Assembly (NCBI GenBank): GCA_002914845.1 | Contig: JXTC01000015.1 | Span: forward strand, 1,017,841-1,081,840 | Origin: Trema orientale | Taxonomy: Eukaryota; Streptophyta; Magnoliopsida; Rosales; Cannabaceae | Direction of reading: 5' to 3' | Length of the DNA stretch: 64,000 bases | In this document: one piece after another, positions 1-10,948 of the stretch | How positions within the stretch are numbered: the stretch's first letter is position 1 | Layout of the letters: the number at the start of each line of letters is the position of its first letter | Notes under the pieces: generated by a model | The model's database searches: none | The model's input: only the letters and a program-made list of their open reading frames with translations | Told to the model about the DNA's origin: nothing | Position numbers and translations under genes: made by a program

Positions 1-2205
1 CATTGGGCCCAGCGTCGACCTCCTATACAACTGGTTTTCGATCATAGAGTATTGGGCAGCCTTCAACCTGATCGATCTTGCCTCGTTGGGGTCTGTTGGT
101 AGCTGCCCCGATACCAGGTACCGCGTTATGGGTTCCATCCACCCCCCGTTCTCAGACGTTGCGGCGAATACGTGACGCGCAGGGTTGGGACCTGTCGCAT
201 ACTCGTTCTCCAAAAGGATCTCCGTACATTCGATCGTGCCCCCAACCGATGCGCTTTTTGCCAACTCGTCGGCCCTCTGGTTCGCCTCCCTGGGTATCTG
301 CTCGATTTCGAATTTGGTGAAGCGGGTCTTCGCCCCCATCACCTTGGAGTAGTATTTATGCAGTCTCGGTTCCTTTACTTCAAAGTCGCCTTTAACTTGG
401 CCCACGATCACTTGCGAGTCGGACTTCACCGAGATATTCTCTACTCCGAAATGCAGAGCCAGGTTGAGGCCTTGGAGGAGTGCCTCGTATTCTGCCTCAT
501 TGTTTGTGGCTTGGAAGCCTAGTCTTAGAGCCTTCTCTATTTTGAGACCTGCAGGGGTCTGCAGGACTATTCCGACTCCAGACCCTGATGTGTTTGTGGA
601 CCCATCAGTATACAGTAACCAAGCTGACTGATTCGGGGGTAGTATCTGCGGCTGAGCACATTGTTCGCCGAAAGATTGGATCTCGACCAAGAAATCTGCC
701 ACGACCTGTCCCTTCTTTGCCACCCGAGGCCGGTATTCGATATCGTAGACCCCCAGCTCTATAGCCCACTTGGTTAGTCGTCCAGATAGGTCGGGCTTGG
801 CTAGGATCTGACGGATGGGGAAATCCGTGTATACCGTGATCGGGTGTGCCTCGAAATATTGCCTTAGCCTTTTCTTGGCATTGACCAGAGCCAGGATGAG
901 TCTTTCTGCTACGCTATATCTTGTTTCTGCGTCGAGTAGCATGCGGCTTGTGTAGAACACTGGTTTTTGGGCACTGTCTTCTTCTGTGAATAGCACGGCA
1001 CTAACGGCTACTTCTGACACGGACAAATATGCGTATAGGCGCTGCTCCTCCTTTGGAGAGGCCAGGATTGGCGGATGACTCAGGTATCTTTTCAGCTCGG
1101 TCAGTGCTTTGTCTTGCTCCTCCCCCCAAGCAACTGGGGAGCTTTTCCTTATACATTGGAAGAAGGGCTTGCAGCGGTCGGACATCTTCGACACGAACCG
1201 GCTAAGTGCGGCTATCTTCCCTGTTAAGCGCTGGACGTCCCTGATGGTCGATGGCCTCTGTATCTCTGCAACTGAAGACAGCTGGGTCGGATTGGCTTCG
1301 ATTCCCCTCCTGCTCACGATATGGCCTAGGAACTGGCCTGATGATACACCGAAGGCGCACTTTTTTGGGTTGAGACGCATTCTGTAATGCCTCAACACTT
1401 GGAAAGACTCGGCCAAATGTTTCAAATGGTCTGAAGCCTTTTTGCTCTTCACGACCATGTCGTCGATGTATACCTCCATCGTCTTTCCTAGCAGCCCGGC
1501 AAACATCTTGTTCATAAGTCTCTGGTAGGTTGCGCCAGCATTCTTTAGACCGAAAGGCATGCGTTTATAACAGTACAGACCCCGCTCGGTGACGAACGCT
1601 GTATGGATTTGATCTTCCTCGAACAGGGGGATCTGGTTGTAGCCAGAATACGCATCTAGGAAGCTCATCCTTTCGAAACCTGCTGTCGCATCAACCATCT
1701 GGTCGATCTTCGGCAGGGGGAAGCTATCCTTGGGGCAGGCCTTGTTCAGGTTGGTGAAGTCTATACACGTACGGTCGTCTCCGTTTTTCTTCTTGACCAC
1801 GACTGGATTGGAGACCCATTGAGGGTAGTCACACTCCTTGATTAGGTCGTTCTCCAGCAGCTTCCCGACTTCCCTATTGATGGCACTGTTCTTTTCTGGT
1901 GCGAACCTTCGGGGCTTCTGCTTTACGGGAGGGAAGTTTGGGTCAATATTCAGGCGATGGCATGCATGCGAGGGGTCTATCCCCGGCATATCTTCGTGGG
2001 ACCAGGCGAAGACGTCCCCGTTCTGCCTGAGGACTTCCATCAGCTCCTCTCTGTCCGGCTCTGGCAGGAGGGCCCCGACCAGGACGACCTTCTCTGGCTC
2101 GGACTCTTTTAGAGGGATCGCTGCTAGCTCCTCAATTGTGGTGCCTGGTTCGTCGGACTCCTCTTCGATCTTTCTTAAGAAAGCCGGCAAGCGATCCTTT
2201 AATTG
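1..2205 (-). mobile_element. Retrotransposon pol region: reverse transcriptase, RNase H, second (archaeal-type) RNase H
   Basis: The reverse transcriptase catalytic motif appears as VYIDDMVV near 1451-1479. A gypsy-type RNase H follows at about 700-1000. A second RNase H begins with YTDGSTNTSGSG near 570-612 and continues to about 250, with an ADELA-type helix near its end. The second domain matches the extra RNase H of Tat elements. Integrase would be expected beyond the left edge. The frame looks open to the window boundary where I checked it. Confidence 0.87.
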
Positions 2206-3090
2206 CTACTTGTCCCTTGACGAGGCGTCTGCGCCTCCGTCGATGCCTTTCAAGGCTGTTGAGAAGCACCTTCGCGCAGAGGCCTGATCTCCCCTGATGT
2301 CGATCGTATAGGTGCCGTCCTTCGATTGGCATCTTAAGACCTGGTGGAGGGTGGATGCGACCCCGTGCATGGCATGGATCCATCCCCTCCCCATTATCGC
2401 GTTGAATGAGGATTGGCAATCGATGACGACGAAGTCGACGTCCAAACATCTCTCGGCGGCGTGCACTTTCAGTGTCGCAATACCTAATGGGCTGACCTGG
2501 CTACTGTTGAAGGCAAATATTGGTTGGCAGGTCGGCCTTAGCGTGATGCGATTCAGGCCCATGTTCTCGAAAGTGCTCAGGAAGAGCACATCCACGCTGC
2601 TCCCGCCATCAATCAACACTCTTCCCACCACCGAGGAGTCGATCTGTAGCTTCACCACCAGGGGGTCGTCGTGGGGTAGGTGCACCGTGGCCAAGTCTTG
2701 CTGGGTGAAGGCGATAGGGGCGGAGGAGATATAGTCTTTTTCTGTTGTCAGGTAGTTCACGGAGTGCCCCAGGCCCCTCAAGCGCTTCGCCCTCCCCTCG
2801 ATCCTTCTTTGGTTGGCCTCTGTTTTTTCTCGATTTTCGCCTGGCTCTGGTCTGCCCACGATCATTGGCACTATTCTTAGGGCCTGCTCACCTGTAGCGG
2901 GGGTCTGGGTCTGCTTGCCTTTATCCTGGCCGGCGGCGTCTTCCTTAGACTGGGGTGCGCTTCCCTTCACATACTGCTTCAGTTTACCAGCCTGGATAGC
3001 CTTCATTATCTGCGCGTAGAGGTTACGGCAGTGAATGGTGTCGTGACCAAAGCCACTGTGAAACTGGCAGTATCTGCTCTTATTTTTCAT
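2206..3090 (-). mobile_element. Retrotransposon knuckle and aspartic protease region
   Basis: The segment of 294 residues starts with a zinc-knuckle-like motif (C-x2-H-x4-GH-x4-C), as usual at the gag/protease junction of Tat elements. It carries a retropepsin-type active site with the sequence DGGSSVDVLF about 160 residues in, followed by the hydrophobic strands expected of a retroviral-type protease. It lies between gag and pol in the normal order. It is part of the fossil element, not a host gene. Confidence 0.82.
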
Positions 3091-3495
3091 GTGATCGGGT
3101 ACGCTGGACTTTGGGGGGTCTTTGAAGATACCCTTGTCCTTGTTCTGGAGGTAGATGACATCAATTGTCGTATTGAGCTCGAACTTGGGCAGAGGTTCTC
3201 GGAATGTCTTCCTCCTCTTGCCGGCCTCTAAGTCAGCCTGCCCTGGGGATGCCTTCGGTGTCGTTACCTGGGGCGGTGCGGATCTCTTTGTCCCCTGAGT
3301 TCGGCCCCCGACGCAACCACGCCAGCTCTAGCGGCGCCTTCAAAATCCGTGTTTCTGATGGCTGTCCAACACCCGAAACACCCCTTCGGACTTTGCCTGG
3401 ACGTCGGCCATGTCATATGGCAGATTCAGGAGTAGGTGGTCAGACAGCATCGATCCCGGTTGAAGTCCTCTGACAAAGGAGTTTGCGGCCTGGAT

Positions 3496-4482
3496 TTAAT
3501 CGGCGTTATGTATCTGAGACATCATGTCCAAGAAACGGGACAGATAGTCTCTTGGGGATTCGGCCGCGGACTGCTCCATCCGGTCCAGATCCCGCATCGT
3601 CTTCTGCTGCCTTCTGGCGCTCGCGTATTGTTTCAGGAATGCCTTGCAGAAATCTTCAAATCCGTTTATGGAGCGCTCCGGGAGTTGTCTGAACCATGAC
3701 AGAGCTGGCCCTGCCAGGGTGGTAGAGAAGACTTTGCATATCATGGCCTCATTCCTGGTCTCCAGAGCCATCTTCTGCTGGAACTGATATACGTGGTCGA
3801 GGGGGTCGGTCTTTCCCTCGAACACTTTGATGGTCGGGGTTATGAAGTCTTTTGGTTTGGGCTCTGATTGAATCCAATCGGCGAAGGCTGTTCGGTTAAT
3901 CCCTCGCACGGCCTGTTCCGCCAGGTCGGCAGGGGTCTGACCATGGTGAGTGCCGAGCCTTCGACTAAGCTCTGCCATCATTTCTCGCTTCCATTCCGGG
4001 TACGTATCTTCTGGGCCTTTTGGATGTTGTCTGCCCTTCGACTCATCTGCCCTGGGGGGCTTCGTGTGGCTTTGTTGCTCTTCGCGCACTACCGGCCCGG
4101 AGTGGGCTGGGAGTTCTCCGCCGGGCAGGTTGCATTCCCCCCGGGCCTCCTGCTGGACTTCTTCGTCAGGAGCATTCCTACGTTCACTCCTTGCCTCGCT
4201 GCCCAACAGTCCCTCAAGGCGTACGTTGTCTCTGCGGATCACCGTGACTTCTTCTCTCAACCCTAGGACGGCCTGGTGGGCCATGTCTGCCTTCCTGTTA
4301 GCTTCTGCCAGGACGGCAAGCATTTGGTCCAACTTTTGTTCCACGCTGGGCCTTTCCTCCTGGGATCTTTCCTCCACCTCGGGCCGGGTGCTTCTCATCG
4401 TTGTTCTTGACGGTGCCATGTGCTGTTGTATATATTTTTTTTTTTTTAAATTCCTCACTTCTTTTCCCACAGACGGCGCCAA
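3496..4482 (-). mobile_element. Retrotransposon gag region
   Basis: The 328-residue reading frame has a coiled, charged N-terminal part and a C-terminal Retrotrans_gag domain. The signature runs from DFITPTIKVFEGKTDPLDHV through ALSWFRQLPERSINGF to the FLKQYAS and SPRDYLSRF blocks. The frame begins directly inside the LTR, as expected for gag. Confidence 0.87.
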
Positions 4483-4484
4483 AC

Positions 4485-5218
4485 TGTTGGCTCGATTCTC
4501 GCCAACTGTCCACGTGTCCCCAATACTTCAGACTTCTCCTGACTCCGAGCTCGATCGAAGGAGGCAAGGGTTTGTACCTGCAAAGGCTCTCCGATGCTTA
4601 AGTCAGATACTTTCTCACGGAAAGGAGCAATTGGTATATTGGAGACTATCTATCCCTTTTTTCATGCGGGATATGCGTATATATATATCCTCCAGGAATG
4701 GGTACTGTTCGCACCCATTTCTAGGAGCGAGTACTTCCTTTTCATCATGTCTACCTCCAGAAATCACGGGTACGGGCTGCCGAGATCTCTACAAGGCTGA
4801 CATGACTTGCGTTCTGCCACTGTTCCCGGAATGGGCTCGAGGTGGGAAGATATCAACAACCAGCCGTTCTGTCAAATCGGCTTACCTGCTCACACACCTT
4901 CCCAGGATCGCATTAAATGTCCTGTCGGGGTCTGGAGGCGAACATCTTCCCACGCGTTGCTCTGTGGCAGACCCTTTAGGCTGCCGACCCCCAGCTGTCG
5001 AGGCAAGGGTCGGACGGGCCGGGCCCGCCTAAGTCCTCAGATGAGCATAACTTTGTCCCTCGACAACTGGACGGGCCTTGAGATGCCTCGTGCGGGTCAC
5101 GTGACCGCTAAATGGCTTCCCCGCGACTGTGTAACAGCTGGCCGTCCACATAGCCAATGATCCGAGACTGGGCCCCACATTGTCCACGTGGCGCACGATT
5201 AAGTTAGTGGGCCCCACA
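4485..5218 (-). mobile_element. 5' LTR of the gypsy element (outer end approximate)
   Basis: On the plus strand the inner end begins TGTTGGCTCG at 4485. Immediately inside it lies tggcgccgtctgtggg on the minus strand, the usual primer-binding region of plant gypsy elements of this kind. A TATA-like tract at 4678-4690 is correctly oriented for a minus-strand promoter. The outer end is uncertain. I place it at the CA at 5217-5218, where GC-rich sequence gives way to AT-rich flank, but it could lie up to about 120 bases further right. The partner LTR needed to fix it is outside the window. Confidence 0.6.
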
Positions 5219-6784
5219 ATTAGCTAATAAGCACAGGTTGAGTGGATATATATATATACATATAGTTAACAGATCATATCGATATTAAGCGTCCACTCAG
5301 AGTATACCCAAGTGTACATACATCCAAATATTTGTTCCTTTCTATAATAATGATTCATGAACCACTTCGATCACAAGTGTTGATGTAAACAATAAACATT
5401 ATGAATTACAAGATACGTTTTTGTTTTTAAAATGTTTTATCATAAAAAGACTTATGTATTTCTTCTTCTTCCTTTTTTTTTTTTTTTTGTGACGAGATAT
5501 TTTGCGTTTTTTGATATATGAAGAAAACCTTCGGGATTTACTACTATATAGAACCCATCACTCCTTATTCAGCTAAACGAGAGAAATTGATAAGAAATTA
5601 CAAAATTTCCCTTAATAATAACCCATGGTTTTGAGTTTATATTACATGTGAGAATTGCACATATTATTGTCCAAACACTCGTAACAAACGATAGTTAGTT
5701 GAATTTATGTCGTTTTATACCAATTTCCTCCAAATTTAGAAGAGGGACAGATTGGGCAGTTAGTTATAAAAACTTAACGTTTCATGATAACAAAAAATAA
5801 AAAATAAAAGGGGTCGATGAAGTCATGAAACGAAAAGTACAATGGTTGCTTAGAAGTAAAGTATATGCTTTTCTTATGATAATAAGATAGATCTGTAGGC
5901 TTAATATAAGAAACTTCATGAATACGTGTAGCTTCTGGCTTGCAGCCATCATTACGTTTGGGATTGTTAGAACTTGGAACCGTTTTAGGTACGTAAGTAG
6001 CTAGGTAGCAAAAAACACCATTTTTTCACATTTTTGCAGCATGCTCTCTCTCTTTTAATATATAGCAATGCTATTTAACTGGAGTGGGTTTTTATCATGG
6101 GATATATGGTCTTTTGTGATAGGTGCCATAGCTGTATTCTTGTCAGATAATTATGAACAAATACTTTTTAACACTCAAAAGTAAAATATTGATATTCAGC
6201 CATGTGGGTCGAGTTGAGCTTCCAACTCGGGATAAAAGGTTTATTGTTTATTATATTAATCATAGTATGTTTATCACTTTAGTCGGTTCCTGCCACCTAT
6301 TGTTGTTTCAAGTAAAATCTCATCTTTGGCAGGGAATTGTTCACATCTTTAATTTGATAACGACAAAGGAACTACATAAAATTCTTGAAAATGAAAATTA
6401 AAAAAAATCTAAATGTGACAATGGGCCTAGAGAAAGTACATAAATACCCTTTTTTAAAGCGCATTTACAGAGATACCCATCTTCTCATTTTTATTTCACT
6501 TATACCAATTTTGTACCCGTTTTTTAAGAAATATATACCATAAATATTTAATACAAGGTGTACATTTTATAAATAAAATTATACCTAAAAATAATTATAT
6601 ATTTTAAAATATATACTATAGGTATAAATTTACTCTATACATCATATACCTGAAAAAATAGATATTGGTAAAATAAAATAAAAAATATGAGTATTTTTGA
6701 AATATAAAGCACACTAAAAGATATGATGGACCGCCCACAACAGAATGATAAAACATTGTGCCAAGTTCGGATTGGAAAGCCTAT
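5219..6784. other. Spacer without a supported gene
   Basis: AT-rich host DNA flanking the retrotransposon. Short open frames, such as one at 6153-6401, have no recognisable domain. AT-rich sequence at 6430-6720 resembles other noncoding tracts in this window (for example near 15.7 and 18.2 kb) and is probably old repeat DNA. Confidence 0.5.
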
Positions 6785-7165
6785 TGATGTCTATCGGGGA
6801 AATTAGACATTATACAGTAATTTTGAAAAATACGGTGGTTTAAGTTTTTTTAAGGTGCGGTACGTTTTTATTAGATAAATATTATTTTTTAAAACCATTT
6901 AGAAAAATACTATTTTTTTAAATAGTAACCAGTTTCTAGTAACCAGTTTCTAGAAACTAGTAACTAGCAACCAAAGATATTTAAAACTGGTATATAACTG
7001 GTAACTAGTAACCAGTAACAAGTTTCCAGAAACCGTTAATCAGTAACTATTTTTTAAAAATAGTATTTTTCTAAATATTTTTTTTGAAAAGTGATATTTT
7101 TCTAATAAGAAAATTTGAAAAAACCTGAGTTCCGTATTTTTGTAATTCTTTTAGTGTTTTATATG
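6785..7165. mobile_element. Foldback or MITE-like inverted-repeat element
   Basis: Two arms of about 130-150 bases are diverged inverted copies. The left arm reads agtaattttgaaaaatacgg and later agaaaaatactattttt; the right arm carries the reverse complements near 7120-7145 and 7050-7075. The centre holds many short copies of gtaaccagt in both orientations, including a 14-bp unit repeated in tandem near 6926-6953. There is no coding capacity. The superfamily is unclear and the outer ends are approximate. Confidence 0.6.
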
Positions 7166-7205
7166 TAAACGTGATAAAAACCCATGTCTATCTCCTACCA
7201 AGGCC

Positions 7206-7460
7206 ATTTAGAGAAAAGGACATGTACAGGACTAAATTGGGCTGAAATGACTTTTTTGTGTATTCTTTCAAAACTGACACTTTTAGGAGTGTTAATGACA
7301 TCTTGAACTATAATCAAGAGCTTCTTGACTATGAAAAGTCCTAAATAATAGTTTTTTTATTGTCAAAAATCCTTGACATTCTTAAAATGCCATTTTTAGA
7401 AAAATACACAAAAAAATCACTTTGGCCCAAATTAGTCCTACCCATGTTCTCTCTATTTCT
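7206..7460. mobile_element. MITE with about 65-bp terminal inverted repeats
   Basis: The left arm contains ggactaaattgggctgaaat (7229-7248) followed by gacttttttgtgtatt. The right arm contains the reverse complement, with aatacacaaaaaaatcac and ggcccaaattagtcc at 7403-7437. The arms match over about 65 bases with scattered mismatches around a spacer of roughly 100 bases. Length and lack of coding sequence fit a non-autonomous DNA transposon. I could not read a target-site duplication, so the family is open. Confidence 0.65.
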
Positions 7461-8476
7461 TAGGGAAATGAACTGACTACTAGTAATTTGGAAGCAAATG
7501 ACATTTTTAAGAGTGTTTTAAAAAATGACATTTGTATTAATATCAAGTATTGTTTGACCCCGTAAAATTATAACTTTTTTAGAATTAATTAATAATCATA
7601 AATTTTGGGATCCTCTATCACACAATGTCGCACAGTACTATGACACTAACATTTTTCAAAACATCCTTTAAAAAATCGTTTGTCTTTTATCAATTTCCCT
7701 TTTTCTTAGTGATTCAAACTCACGATAGACTACAACTCAGAAGTCCTCCATATGTAATTGGTTATTGAAGTTGAACTAATAATGGAGGACGGACAGAGGA
7801 GTGCGTATTTTGATTTGAAATTATGTCTCTTCTTCTCCTTCCATTTAAAAAAAAAAAAAAAAAAAATACTCGTTGAATGCCCTGCAAGGCAGTAACATAT
7901 ACATACAATGTTAAGGCTTTATTAAGACCAATTTGACAACTATATAACGTTTGTTTATGAAACTAAACAATGAAACATAAATAGAGAACTAACTCTCCTC
8001 TCTCAAGATATGCAGTTGTTTGGAGCAGCAATCTGCGCCTCACAGCATTTGGACGATTACAAAGAAGTAACTAAGGAAAAGGCTTGGCCTTCATACGGAA
8101 TTGAGGAGAGTCCAAAATGTTTAACAAAAGCATGAAAGTTGCACCTATTTCTGATAAATGAACCAATCTTTTCCAGGGACCAGTATAGGTAGTGACAAGG
8201 TTATCAGAAGGCAGAAGCAAGAAATTTGACAGCTGATAGAGAAATTGCTTCGTTACTCGTGGCGGTTTTAGAGTTCAAACTAATTGTCCATTTCTCACCA
8301 GGGATTACAACGATTCACAGCAATTCAGATTTTCATCTTCTCTGTCAATTTCCTTAACCAACTTTCAGAAATACGCACTCAGCCAATTTTTCTCTTCAAA
8401 AGCTTGAACTAGAGCGTAACATTCAACATAACTTACTTCAGGACCTTGGTAGGGAGTTCAGTCAAATAAATATTAC
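7461..8476. other. Spacer, including the 3' flank of the PPR gene
   Basis: AT-rich, with a run of about 20 A at 7848-7866. The last 400 bases are downstream of the minus-strand PPR gene and probably include its 3' untranslated region. No other gene is visible. Confidence 0.5.
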
Positions 8477-9430
8477 TCATGCAGCTGCTACTCTCATTGA
8501 TCTTCCACAAAGCTTCTCCTCCACCCTCTCCGCCACCTCCACCTTCCCATGGATCCTACAAGCCCCCAACAGTGCGCTCCACAACGCCTCATCCGGCTTC
8601 ATTTTCATTCCTAAAATCAACTTTTCTGCTTCTTCCACTCGTCCGGCCCTCCCCAACATGTCCACCATGCAAGTATAATGCTCCAACACAGGCCTTACCC
8701 CAAACTCCCTTTCCATCATCTCGAAGTACTCTTTTCCCTTCTCCGTCAACCCTCCATGACTACACGCAGTGAGCACCGTAGTAAAAGTCACGCCGTCTGG
8801 CCTCTCACCCACCTCCGCCATCCTATCAAACAATAGAAACACCTCACCGAAAATCCCATGCATCCCGTATCCTGCCATCAGTGCAGACCATGAAATTTCA
8901 TTCTTCAGCGGCATTTCATCGAACACTTTACGGGCGCTAACCAAATCACCACACTTGGCGTACATCGTGATCAATGCATTCGAGTTGGCCAAGTCTGAGG
9001 CAAACCCATTAACCAAAACAGCTCCATGGACTTGCCGGCCGAGCCTTAAGGCCGACAAAGCAGCACAAGATTTGAGCACCGGAGGCAAGGTCTGGCGGTC
9101 AATGGGTTTGTGGGCAAGAAGCATTTGGCGAAATATGTGTAGAGATTGGACGAAAAGGTTTAGAGACGAATGGGCTCTAATGAGGGTGTTAAACAGGAAG
9201 GTGGGTTGCCGAGTGGCGAAGGAGAAGAGAAGGTTTGCTTGGTGCAATTGGGCACAGCAAGCATAGGAAGATACGAGCTTTGCCCGAATGTAGTCGTGGC
9301 TTGAGATTCCAAGCTTCAAGGTTAGAGCATGGATTCGCTTGAGGCTCCGGAGGTTCTTGGTGGAAGAGCAGGCTTCCAGGAGACTGGCGTAGAAGGGTAT
9401 GTCGTAGCGAGAAGAAGGCATAATCTTCAT
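8477..9430 (-). CDS. Short PLS/E-type pentatricopeptide repeat protein
   Basis: An intronless gene of 317 residues starting at the ATG at 9430. It is built of PPR helical pairs. Typical signatures are RRIHALTLK-type blocks, LGRQVHGAVLVNGF (about residue 128), NALITMYAKCGDLVSARKVF, VTFTTVLTACSHGG and YTCMVDMLGRAGRVEEAEKL. The C-terminus enters an E motif (LWSALLGACRIHGKVEVAERV) and stops soon after it. Plant PLS-class PPR proteins bind organelle RNA and mostly serve as site-recognition factors for C-to-U editing. Organelle targeting is expected, but I see no clear transit peptide. Most PLS proteins are 500-800 residues, so this one is short and lacks the full E/E+ or DYW tail. It may be a reduced functional member that works with a partner editing protein, or a decaying copy. 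The exact orthologue is not recognised. Confidence 0.85.
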   Translation of the reverse strand: MKIMPSSRYDIPFYASLLEACSSTKNLRSLKRIHALTLKLGISSHDYIRAKLVSSYACCAQLHQANLLFSFATRQPTFLFNTLIRAHSSLNLFVQSLHIFRQMLLAHKPIDRQTLPPVLKSCAALSALRLGRQVHGAVLVNGFASDLANSNALITMYAKCGDLVSARKVFDEMPLKNEISWSALMAGYGMHGIFGEVFLLFDRMAEVGERPDGVTFTTVLTACSHGGLTEKGKEYFEMMEREFGVRPVLEHYTCMVDMLGRAGRVEEAEKLILGMKMKPDEALWSALLGACRIHGKVEVAERVEEKLCGRSMRVAAA

Positions 9431-10948
9431 TCATGGGAAGCATTACTACGTACACTACAATAAAAAGCGCACATGCCTTTTGGACCTGAAGGTCCGCAGA
9501 ACTAGTAAATGCGTTTTTGGAGAAAATTCACTAGTTTGATTTTTATTTTTTTATTTTTTGCTGAAATCAGTAGTTTGATAAATTTAAGTACGTTGTTGGA
9601 CCTGAAAATTGGAAAGACAAAATCCGGATCAGGACTCCTTACGAAACCCCAAAATCTATTCTGCCATAAAAGTGTGCATAACATTACAAGTATTCGGTAA
9701 TATTTTTCATTTTACGGTGGACTCTCTCTCTAAGATATGCTAAAAGTTAATCTTGTATAGAATAAAGTTTAGTGAAACCATACACTTCAAAAAAGGGGGC
9801 CCAAAAAAAAAAAAAAAAGTCTAGTGAAACCATAAGGGTAAGGCCGTTGACTGTTTAGCATTCCAGGCCCCTTGTAATGGTAAACATAAAACATAAACAT
9901 GGGTCTATAATTGTTTATTGTTTACCATTATAGGAATCATGTCATTGTCGATGGTATTAGGTGCACAAGCATGACTACAATGGACATGTTTCCTCCATGG
10001 TACAACAACCTGGTCTTTCACGTCTTTCAATTAAAAATAATGTGTCCATCATTATAACAGGAAAACCCACATGATTGATTTGATATAAGTAAAAGCCCTT
10101 AATGATTAATAACAATTTACATTTGGACTGCATACTTTAAAGACAAGTAATACTGTCTATATGTATATCTCCTTTACTTCATTACCAGCGGGAGGATCAA
10201 GGATGCTTCTTGTTCTATGCTAGTAATAGTAACCAGATGTGGAAGTTCTGAAAAATAACACTCTCTTGATATGGTATAAATAAGATATGTCTGGTTATTG
10301 TTTACTAATTCCATGTTACCTACCAAGCTCTTGACCTAACTGCAATCATTTTGAGGCATTATTACCTCCCAAGGGCAGTAGATAATAGGGTTTAGCTTTG
10401 GATCTGGACAAGGACAGAATGATTCCCTTGATGATAAAGTTGCATCAGGAAGAGGAATAGCCATCTCAACAGAAATAAAAAGAGAGAAAAATAATTGTTT
10501 TACTCCTTGCAAATCAAGGATTAAAATTTCTCTTATAATTGAAACAGTACAGTTTCTTCCAGTTGAAGAAAGACAATCGAATTATAACGAGTAATCACAT
10601 GATGTGAACCACAACTAAATATCATTCTTTTAATACTATATGAGTGGAAGTATGATACATATGTACAACAACATTTCCAATCTGCTATAAGATTCAAAAA
10701 ATAATGATCTAAGAGATCCAATGTGAAGGAATATGAAAAGGGAGGAAACGGAAAACACGTAAAAGGAAAAGGCCGAAAACTCCTCTCCTCTTTATACTTT
10801 TTCTACACTAAATGGTCTTGGATCTCACTTGCCTTTTAACGTCTCCCACTCCATATGCAAGCCTTCCTGACAGTGAAAAATAGAAGAGATCAAAAACTGG
10901 CACATCCAACATGTAACTCTCATTTTTCTTTTCATTCATATTGGAGAT
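9431..10948. other. Spacer between the PPR and lectin kinase genes
   Basis: No supported gene. It contains a 36-bp poly(A) scrap between direct repeats at 9767-9834 (separate entry) and, in its last 300 bases, the likely 3' untranslated region of the lectin receptor kinase on the minus strand. Confidence 0.5.
9767..9834 (+). mobile_element. Tiny retroposon scrap with flanking duplication
   Basis: A 36-bp segment at 9783-9818 that ends in 16 A is bounded by gtttagtgaaaccata (9767-9782) and gtctagtgaaaccata (9819-9834), which match at 15 of 16 bases. Poly(A) plus a duplication of this size is the mark of LINE-driven target-primed insertion of a very short RNA piece. Confidence 0.55.

Larger units (their letters stand above)
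1..5218 (-). mobile_element. Ty3/gypsy LTR retrotransposon, Tat lineage, partial in window
   Basis: Read on the minus strand, the order is LTR, primer-binding region, gag, protease, reverse transcriptase, RNase H and a second RNase H, running off the left edge before integrase and the other LTR. Two RNase H domains in series are a hallmark of the plant Tat group. The knuckle YCQFHSGFGHDTIHC and the protease core DGGSSVDVLF fit the same group. The coding part seen stays largely in one reading frame and is open for long stretches, with only about two or three breaks, so the copy looks fairly young although not clearly whole. It is much more GC-rich than the flanking host DNA. Age cannot be estimated because only one LTR lies in the window. 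Confidence 0.9.

Noticed and set aside
4401-5160. Plus-strand open frames across the LTR and gag
   Set aside because: They are shadows of the minus-strand retrotransposon and its GC-rich LTR.
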